Shown here piece by piece: positions 7,488 to 12,039 of a DNA stretch of 12,039 nucleotides. The DNA comes from Thermoprotei archaeon ex4572_64 (lineage in GTDB: Archaea; Thermoproteota; Thermoprotei; Thermoproteales; Thermocladiaceae): assembly GCA_002254895.1 (NCBI GenBank), contig NJDF01000061.1:1-12039 (forward strand), written 5' to 3'. The notes beneath the pieces are model-generated. The model ran no database searches. It was not told where the DNA came from and saw only the letters and a list, made by a program, of their open reading frames with translations. Numbering within the stretch: position 1 is the stretch's first letter; each line of letters starts with the position of its first letter. Position numbers and translations under genes: made by a program.

Positions 7488-8210
7488 CTAGATCTCTCTA
7501 ACTCTTCTAAACTTTCTGTAAATTCTTTTAGATACGAAGATACCAGCCTCAGTAAATGCTTTTGGTGATGTTACTTCAAGGTGTGTCAAAACTGCCATAA
7601 TTACAGGTGTCTCAAATATGATTCCTGAAAATATTAACGTACCTATGAAAGTATCCATAAGGCCTTTAATTGTTAGAAAAGACTCTAAATTCATTAAGCC
7701 ACACCAAAACTCGTACAATCTAATAATGGCAGGATATATAATGTAGTACCCGAAGACTAAGCCACCACTAAAAAGTAATGCAGCACTTAGAAAGTATAGT
7801 TTAAATATTCTTAACTCATGACTATATAGACCTGGCTTTACGTACTGATAAATTTCGTAGAGAAGAACTGGCATTGCAACAACAATACCAATAAGTGCAC
7901 TTAACTCAAAAGCTAGAACTAGTGGTGAGAGTGGATGTGTAGGTATTACGTGTACATTTTCAGGTAGTTGAGACATAACAGTGGCATTGAATATCCATGC
8001 AGCTATAGGTCTATATTCAAGAGTGAAGAAGCCTTGAATAAACTCTCTAAAATAGTCAACAATTGAGTAGTAAGGATTTGGCATTGGTAACCATGAACCT
8101 AGAAATCCAATCATGAATGCTATTGCAACAACTTTCAACCTCTTACCTAGTTCAGTCAAATGTTCCAGAATAGTCATCTCTTTAAATCCTCTCTTACCAC
8201 TTGACGACAT
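7488..8210 (-). CDS. tatC: Twin-arginine translocase subunit TatC, lacking the last two membrane segments
   Basis: TatC is the integral receptor of the twin-arginine pathway, exporting folded proteins. The family marks are present: HLTELGKRL (17-25) ahead of TM1, YQYVKPGLYSHELR (121-134) between TM2 and TM3, and FETP (199-202) with the conserved Glu and Pro. About four membrane segments can be drawn (26-41, 97-119, 140-165, 187-210). After SPKAF and SKRIYRK the protein ends at residue 240 with a basic tail, FRRVREI. Normal TatC has six segments, with TM5 and TM6 joined by a short loop ahead of such a tail. The frame is uninterrupted, and the 39 nt beyond the stop do not encode the missing part. 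It looks as if about 150-180 nt was removed in frame, joining the end of the TM4-TM5 loop to the tail. A genuine short TatC is possible but would be unusual. The start ATG lies 8 nt after the preceding gene, so the two are co-transcribed. Confidence 0.85.
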   Translation of the reverse strand: MSSSGKRGFKEMTILEHLTELGKRLKVVAIAFMIGFLGSWLPMPNPYYSIVDYFREFIQGFFTLEYRPIAAWIFNATVMSQLPENVHVIPTHPLSPLVLAFELSALIGIVVAMPVLLYEIYQYVKPGLYSHELRIFKLYFLSAALLFSGGLVFGYYIIYPAIIRLYEFWCGLMNLESFLTIKGLMDTFIGTLIFSGIIFETPVIMAVLTHLEVTSPKAFTEAGIFVSKRIYRKFRRVREI

Positions 8211-8218
8211 GTTAGACC

Positions 8219-9079
8219 CTACTCTGTAATTACTTGCTTGAAGAGGTAGTTAAGTAATACTCCAGCAATATGTGGACCTCCTCTAACGTTATTAGTAATA
8301 ACTACTGGAAAATCATACTCTAGAAGTTTAACTTTAAGTTTAAGATCATTTTCAGACAGTGCTGGTGTAGTCGCTATGATGATTTTTGGTTTTAAGCCTG
8401 TATTAACCATACTTACAAGCTTTGATAATAATCTTGTATGTGAAGTAATGATTACTAAACTATTCTCAGTATACTCAACATTTTCACACTCACATACAAT
8501 CTTTACTCCAGGCCTGAAGTACTTGGTATCTATGAATGATAAGACCTTAACATCATCAATGAAAATGAACTTAACATTTCTCACGGCATTAATTATGTTC
8601 TCCATGTTGGTATTCATCTCAATACTTATAGGTATGTAGTAATCACCATATAGAAGTATTAGAGTTCTCGATAAGTCATTAGAGATACCGTCAAGACCGT
8701 ACTCTTTAACTAATGTTGATGCAACATATCTTATAAACTCTTCATTCTCAATTAATGGGTCTAAAATCTTAATATTAATTCCATACTTAGTAGAGATCTC
8801 GTGACATAACTTCCTAACATCTTCATAGTGAGTACCAGGAACTACAAGTAATGGATAAATAAGTACTTCCCTAACCTTCTCTTCATTAATTGCCTTCATG
8901 ATCTTTAACTTTAAATCATCTAGATTGTGAGTAAGTAATGCGTACTCAATGTTCATGTCTGTGAATATTTTCTCTAAACACTTACTTAATCTACCTATGA
9001 AATTCTTAATGGTATCCTCAGTACTGTAAACTCTAGAACCGTGAAGTATAATGAGAACTTTTTTCACAAGCACAATCAC
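8219..9079 (-). CDS. CbiX-like cobaltochelatase fused to a reduced CbiC-like domain
   Basis: The 286-aa protein appears bifunctional in cobamide synthesis. Residues about 6-125 are CbiX-type (sirohydrochlorin cobaltochelatase), with ILHGS (His13) and VVPGTHYED (His84), the two metal-binding histidines of the small CbiX family. Residues about 138-282 resemble precorrin-8X methylmutase CbiC: LKPKIIIATTPA, then LLEYDFPVVITNNVRGGPHIAGV match its C-terminal motif. The CbiC part is short. The segment holding the catalytic histidine (VVHATGD in other CbiC) reads ILLYGD, with Leu at the His position. The TRSAAAM-like block before the NAPTAL-like motif (here ITSHTRLL) is missing. So the CbiC half may be inactive, divergent or damaged. 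GTG at 9079 could be the start, but an in-frame GTG at 9067 fits better a leaderless transcript from the AT box at 9091-9102. tatC follows by 8 nt. Confidence 0.7.
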   Translation of the reverse strand: MIVLVKKVLIILHGSRVYSTEDTIKNFIGRLSKCLEKIFTDMNIEYALLTHNLDDLKLKIMKAINEEKVREVLIYPLLVVPGTHYEDVRKLCHEISTKYGINIKILDPLIENEEFIRYVASTLVKEYGLDGISNDLSRTLILLYGDYYIPISIEMNTNMENIINAVRNVKFIFIDDVKVLSFIDTKYFRPGVKIVCECENVEYTENSLVIITSHTRLLSKLVSMVNTGLKPKIIIATTPALSENDLKLKVKLLEYDFPVVITNNVRGGPHIAGVLLNYLFKQVITE

Positions 9080-9090
9080 TACATAGGTCT

Positions 9091-9102
9091 AAATAATTTT
9101 TA
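9091..9102. promoter_or_regulatory. AT box shared by the divergent CbiX-like and dehydrogenase genes
   Basis: AAATAATTTTTA sits between the two starts and is near-palindromic. Its centre is about 22 nt before the dehydrogenase ATG at 9119 and about 30 nt before the GTG at 9067 on the other strand. A single TBP site serving both directions is plausible. Confidence 0.4.
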
Positions 9103-9118
9103 CGGAATAGTTAAGAAC

Positions 9119-10117
9119 ATGAAGGCACTAGTTCTACATGGACCTGAAGATTTAAGATTAGAAGATGTTCAAGAACCTCTCATACCTAAAGATCACGTCT
9201 TGATAAGAGTTAAGTATGTTGGTATTTGTGGTACTGACATAGCGATTTACAAGGGTAAGTTAAGGTTAAAGAAGTTGCCAATAATTCTTGGTCATGAGAT
9301 TTCAGGAATAATTGAGGATGTGGGTGCCAATGTTAGTAAAGACTTGATTGGAAGAAGTGTTGTAACTGAGATAAATATTGCATGTAAGAGGTGCCCAATG
9401 TGTACTAGAGGCTATTATACACATTGCATTAATAGAAAAACTCTAGGCATAGATACTGATGGCGGTATGGCACAGTACGTAGTTGTTCCTGTCGAGAATA
9501 TTCATGAAGTGTCTATAGATCTTAAAGAAGCAGTCTTTATAGAGCCGCTAGCTGCATGTCTAAGACTTATAGATCTACTACCTCTAAATATAGGTTACAA
9601 CGTTGTCATTCTTGGTCAAGGACCGTTAGCATACTTAATGAGTCAAGTAATGAAGTTTAGAGGATTCACAACAATCATTATTGGTACTAGGTGGGAGAGA
9701 TTGAAATACTTTAAAAACTATTCAGACTACGTTTTGAATTTAAATGAAGTTAACATCATTGATGAAGTTTCTAAAATCACTAAGACTGGAGCTGATATTG
9801 TCATTGAGGTTACAGGAAATCCTGAAGCTCTAAACTTAGCTCTAAAGCTAGTAAGACCGACTGGTATAATTGCAGCAAAATCAACACATGGAGAGATGGT
9901 GAGATTTGACTATACAGATATGGTGGTTAAGGAAGTGCAGATAGTATCCTCTAGATGTGGATTAAGACATAATTGGGAGAAAGCTATTGAATTGATTGGA
10001 AAGAACATAGTTAAAGTTAGTGAAATAATTACTCACGAGTATCATCTACATCAAGGCGTTGAAGCCTTTAAAGTAGCTTCAAGTAAGTCAGGTATGAAGG
10101 TTATAGTTAAGGTGTAG
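9119..10117 (+). CDS. Zinc-dependent medium-chain dehydrogenase
   Basis: The 332-aa protein belongs to the Tdh/COG1063-type alcohol/polyol dehydrogenases. Catalytic zinc ligands are Cys37 (GICGTD), His59-Glu60 (GHE) and probably Glu142 (IEPLAAC). The structural zinc lobe is CKRCPMCTRGYYTHC, with Cys 89, 92, 95 and 103. The Rossmann nucleotide-binding motif is GQGPLA at 166-171. The substrate (alcohol, polyol, sugar or threonine-like) cannot be told from sequence. I choose ATG at 9119 because MKALVLHGPEDLRLEDV is the usual N-terminus and a leaderless AT box lies 22 nt upstream; an in-frame extension back to 9041 would run into the neighbouring divergent gene and has no homology. The gene is intact. 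A weak inverted repeat beyond the stop (10121-10143) could end transcription. The divergent neighbour makes corrin enzymes, but no functional link is evident. Confidence 0.9.
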   Translation: MKALVLHGPEDLRLEDVQEPLIPKDHVLIRVKYVGICGTDIAIYKGKLRLKKLPIILGHEISGIIEDVGANVSKDLIGRSVVTEINIACKRCPMCTRGYYTHCINRKTLGIDTDGGMAQYVVVPVENIHEVSIDLKEAVFIEPLAACLRLIDLLPLNIGYNVVILGQGPLAYLMSQVMKFRGFTTIIIGTRWERLKYFKNYSDYVLNLNEVNIIDEVSKITKTGADIVIEVTGNPEALNLALKLVRPTGIIAAKSTHGEMVRFDYTDMVVKEVQIVSSRCGLRHNWEKAIELIGKNIVKVSEIITHEYHLHQGVEAFKVASSKSGMKVIVKV

Positions 10118-10120
10118 AAA

Positions 10121-10143
10121 GTTTAGTTTCTTAAAGTCTAAAC
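10121..10143 (+). terminator. Weak inverted repeat after the dehydrogenase gene
   Basis: GTTTAG (10121-10126) and CTAAAC (10138-10143) can pair across an 11-nt loop shortly after the TAG. There is no strong poly-T run, so a termination role is only possible. Confidence 0.25.
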
Positions 10144-10156
10144 GCTTCAAATTACA

Positions 10157-10181
10157 TTAAGTTAGGTATTTAAGTTAGGTA
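10157..10181. repeat. Tandem 12-bp direct repeat ahead of the MscS-like gene
   Basis: TTAAGTTAGGTA occurs at 10157-10168 and again at 10170-10181, a 13-nt period, overlapping TATTTAAG about 40 nt before the ATG at 10210. It could be an operator or part of the core promoter. Confidence 0.45.
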
Positions 10182-10209
10182 AAAACATCATTCTAGGTTA
10201 CTTCAGACT

Positions 10210-10799
10210 ATGCTTTTTAGTACGAGTATGGAGTTAAGTAGCGTATTAACTTCAATACTTGTAGGCGTCGTAATTGTATGTATAGTAATACTTCTAGATA
10301 GAGTAATCAACAAGTGGTTAATTAGTCCATTAAAAAGCCTTAAGAGAGGAGATATTGTACAGTTAAAGTTAATTAGTAGAATTGGCATAATATTTGTACT
10401 ACTTGTCATCCTAATGTACATATATGGTCAACATCTAGCAGCCTTAACATTACTTGTATTAACTGTAATAATCTCGCTTATAGGTCTTAGACCAATAATT
10501 GAGGAATACTTTACAGGTCAAGTTATGAGATTCATTGATGAGTATAGAATTGGCCTTGGAGATTATGTAGAGATTAATGGTATTAAAGGTTACGTTGTAA
10601 AAATGACTTGTCTAGGAATTGTTGTTAGAAATTCAAGAAATGAGCTAGCACACATACCACTAAAGTTGAAGTCTTATCTCTAGATATAGACTCTACAGAA
10701 CTTATAGCTAGAGGCGTCTTTAGAGATTTAAGACTAATAGATGATGTCAAGTATAAAGTTCTAGATAAGGTTTGGGAAATTGTAAGTAAGGGTAAGTAG
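10210..10799 (+). pseudogene. mscS: MscS-family mechanosensitive channel, frameshifted near its C-terminal third
   Basis: The protein has an N-terminal membrane segment (about 8-31), two more hydrophobic segments (about 55-70 and 73-95), then the MscS-like pore and beta domain: LRPIIEEYFTGQVM, GLGDYVEINGIKGYV and RNSRNELAHIP. At 10659 the coding sense moves to another frame. Frame one stops at TAG 10681-10683 after LKLKSYL. Frame two continues TKVEVLSLDIDSTELIARGV and ends DKVWEIVSKGK at TAG 10797-10799. MscS proteins normally continue here with an IPN(S/G)-type motif, which is absent, so a small 3n+1 deletion is more likely than a simple one-base error. Reassembled length is about 200 aa, like short archaeal MscS homologues. 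These channels release osmolytes under membrane tension. The downstream small gene has its own promoter. Confidence 0.8.
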
Positions 10800-10803
10800 C
10801 TCC

Positions 10804-10812
10804 TTAAAAATA
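10804..10812 (+). promoter_or_regulatory. TATA box of the 42-aa gene
   Basis: TTAAAAATA centred about 25 nt before the tandem ATG codons at 10833-10838, the leaderless archaeal spacing. Confidence 0.5.
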
Positions 10813-10832
10813 CTACTGTAAACTATTATAGA

Positions 10833-10961
10833 ATGATGAGAATAGTGCTTGAGTATAATTATGATAGTGAAGATTTTGAAAGATTTTTAATAGAAGTTCT
10901 TGAAAGATTAAAGGCATTAAGGTACTCGAAAAAAGTTGTTGTTGAAATTGTTAGTGAGTAG
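10833..10961 (+). CDS. Small 42-aa acidic-basic protein of unknown function
   Basis: Starting MMRIVLEYNYDSEDFERF, it continues IEVLERLKALRYSKKVVVEIV and stops at TAG 10959-10961. The order beta strand, helix (DFERFLIEVLERLKALR) and closing beta strand (KKVVVEIV) is a sensible compact beta-alpha-beta fold. The TATA-like box at 10804-10812 sits exactly where a leaderless promoter should. This supports a true small gene rather than a chance ORF. I do not recognise a family. It lies between the MscS-like gene and the winged-helix-like gene, on the same strand. Confidence 0.55.
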   Translation: MMRIVLEYNYDSEDFERFLIEVLERLKALRYSKKVVVEIVSE

Positions 10962-10979
10962 TGGAAGAGTTAAATAATT

Positions 10980-10988
10980 GTTAATAAC
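10980..10988 (+). promoter_or_regulatory. TATA box of the 112-aa gene
   Basis: GTTAATAAC centred about 25 nt before the ATG at 11009, with a second AT stretch at 10970-10979. It is consistent with a leaderless mRNA. Confidence 0.4.
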
Positions 10989-11008
10989 ATCTTAGAATGT
11001 GATAATGT

Positions 11009-11347
11009 ATGAGTAAAAGAAGAAGGAAAAAAGATGATTCAAAAACTACAGGAACTATAACAACTTTTCTAATAAGTGAAGAGGAAAGAGAGAGAAGAAT
11101 TGTTGAAGAAAAAGAGACAACAATCTCTACTGAAGATCTTGAAAGTATAGTAAATACTATATTCTCTCTAATCAAAGCTAAAAGTAGAGTAAGTAAAGCT
11201 GAATTAATGACATATTGTAAGTCAAGGAATATTAAACCTCAACACATGTACAAAGCTATTGAAGCTTTAATTAATAGAAAGTTAATTAATAGGAGAATCA
11301 TTAATGATGAACTGCACTATGAGATAGCTAATTCTTCACATAGATAG
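11009..11347 (+). CDS. Charged protein with a C-terminal winged-helix-like domain
   Basis: The 112-aa protein begins with a strongly basic tail (SKRRRKKDDSK) and a charged linker (SEEERERRIVEEKE). Residues about 43-108 then form three helices and a hairpin resembling a winged helix: DLESIVNTIFSLIKAKSRVS, KAELMTYCKSRNI, PQHMYKAIEALINRKLI, and NDELHYEI as the wing. It could bind DNA or act as a small subunit of a DNA or RNA machine. No named family is recognised. TIFSLIKAKSRVSKAELMTY has the look of a transcription-factor helix-turn-helix. It converges with the triosephosphate isomerase gene, 48 nt apart. Confidence 0.6.
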   Translation: MSKRRRKKDDSKTTGTITTFLISEEERERRIVEEKETTISTEDLESIVNTIFSLIKAKSRVSKAELMTYCKSRNIKPQHMYKAIEALINRKLINRRIINDELHYEIANSSHR

Positions 11348-11349
11348 TG

Positions 11350-11376
11350 TTACGTTTACGTATACCTTACGTATAC
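11350..11376. repeat. Short direct and inverted repeats between two convergent genes
   Basis: TTACGT occurs at 11350-11355, and TTACGTATAC at 11356-11365 and 11367-11376, with an 11-nt period. GTATAC (11360-11365 and 11371-11376) can also pair as a 6-bp hairpin with a 5-nt loop. The position between convergent stops suggests a bidirectional terminator or a protein site; no poly-T follows. Confidence 0.45.
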
Positions 11377-11395
11377 ATTACTTCCAAAATGTACT

Positions 11396-12039
11396 CTATT
11401 TTAGTAATCCTTCAGCTAGTTCTCTAATCTTGCCATACCAATCTCTAGCTTTAACTATAGCACTTGCAACAAGCACTCCTTCAGTTCCCAATTCAATAGC
11501 TTTAACTACATCTTCTCTAGCTTCAATACCTGCACCACATATTACATGTACTTCAGGTACGTGTTTTTTAATAAGTTCAACAGTCTTTACAATAACATCC
11601 GGCTTCTCCTTACTGACAGCTCTACCTGTACCAATTAGTTCTGGAGGTTCTACAGCAACGGCATCTGGATTTAGTGATGCTACGCTAAGTGATGTTTCAG
11701 GTGTTGGTGCGCATGTAAGTACATACATGTTTAGACTTTTAGCCTTCTCAACTATCCATGCAATATCGTTAATTCTTAAAGGTTTCTCACTATGGTTAAG
11801 AATTATACCTACAGCTCCACACTCTTTAATAGCTTCAAGAGTTACATGTCCTGTATGTGCGCCTGGATTTACAGGATCTGCGCTTTGAGCAAGTACTGGA
11901 ATTTCAACATTTTCACTAACTAATCTTAAATCAGTAACTATTGGTGCAACAGCTATACATACATTCAACTCCTTAGAGACCTTCTCAGCAATTCTTGCAA
12001 GTTCAAGACCTCTCTTACCAGTAGCCTCAATATATGTCT
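11396..12039 (-). CDS. tpiA: Triosephosphate isomerase, archaeal type (5' end beyond the window)
   Basis: Interconverts glyceraldehyde-3-phosphate and dihydroxyacetone phosphate in glycolysis and gluconeogenesis. The reading frame is open to the right edge and begins there with [19 protein letters not shown], the usual early archaeal TIM sequence. The gene is therefore partial at its 5' end, and a start at 11968 would be wrong because the TTG there is an internal Leu codon ([11 protein letters not shown]). Visible catalytic signatures are ILNHSEKP (catalytic His), [11 protein letters not shown] (catalytic Glu) and CGAGI plus [11 protein letters not shown] for the phosphate-binding loops. The visible 213 or so residues cover nearly the whole of a short, about 225-aa archaeal enzyme. 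No lesion is seen. It ends 48 nt from the convergent 112-aa gene. Confidence 0.95.
   Translation of the reverse strand, partial: TYIEATGKRGLELARIAEKVSKELNVCIAVAPIVTDLRLVSENVEIPVLAQSADPVNPGAHTGHVTLEAIKECGAVGIILNHSEKPLRINDIAWIVEKAKSLNMYVLTCAPTPETSLSVASLNPDAVAVEPPELIGTGRAVSKEKPDVIVKTVELIKKHVPEVHVICGAGIEAREDVVKAIELGTEGVLVASAIVKARDWYGKIRELAEGLLK

Noticed and set aside
9041..9118. N-terminal extension of the dehydrogenase to 9041
   Set aside because: It overlaps the divergent gene, lacks homology, and the MKALVLHGPE start at 9119 is standard for the family.
11430..11888. Plus-strand ORF opposite triosephosphate isomerase
   Set aside because: It is a shadow of the conserved minus-strand gene, with a Ser/Thr/Pro-rich translation and no motif.
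11396..11968. A complete 190-aa gene starting at 11968
   Set aside because: The supposed start is an internal TTG leucine codon; the triosephosphate isomerase frame runs on to the window edge.

Overview
The window is AT-rich DNA from an archaeon, most likely a thermophilic member of the Thermoproteota (Crenarchaeota). The evidence is an archaeal exosome catalytic subunit (Rrp41), an archaeal short-type triosephosphate isomerase, a COG1325-type exosome/RNA-binding protein, an ASCH/PUA-like protein, a small crenarchaeal-style MscS homologue, and TATA-like boxes about 25 nt ahead of start codons with few Shine-Dalgarno sites, which suggests mostly leaderless mRNAs. I cannot name the genus; an Ignisphaera/Desulfurococcales-like organism is only a guess.

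Layout. Positions 1-111 hold the start of an unrecognised minus-strand gene. Positions 291-2853 hold a divergent aspartate-pathway pair, aspartate kinase (minus) and aspartate-semialdehyde dehydrogenase (plus, frameshifted), separated by a repeat-rich 125-bp promoter region. Positions 2848-3776 hold a minus-strand flavin-reductase-like gene followed by a gutted UbiE-like methyltransferase. A PIN-domain (VapC-type) remnant lies at 3866-3982. From 9079 down to 4070 runs a long minus-strand series: CbiX-CbiC-like protein, TatC, GTP cyclohydrolase I, COG1325 RNA-binding protein, an 86-aa unknown, an ASCH-domain protein, and an Rrp41 whose C-terminus is fused to an SPL-like radical SAM domain. From 9119 rightwards on the plus strand come a zinc-dependent dehydrogenase, a frameshifted MscS-like channel, a 42-aa small protein and a 112-aa winged-helix-like protein. 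The last two converge on a partial triosephosphate isomerase that runs off the right edge.

How the genes fit together. The kinase and dehydrogenase catalyse the first two steps from aspartate towards homoserine. The COG1325 protein, the ASCH protein and Rrp41 form a plausible RNA-processing/translation neighbourhood. GTP cyclohydrolase I and the CbiX-CbiC protein are cofactor genes (pterin/archaeosine and cobamide).

The most striking property is how many genes carry an internal lesion that removes a conserved motif or shifts the frame: asd, the methyltransferase, the PIN gene, the rrp41/radical-SAM junction, the radical-SAM C-terminus, tatC, mscS, and possibly the CbiC half. Several of these are normally important housekeeping genes. 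Either the assembly contains many small deletions, or this is real gene decay and gene fusion. Read-level evidence is needed to decide. I found no rRNA, tRNA, CRISPR array or complete insertion sequence.
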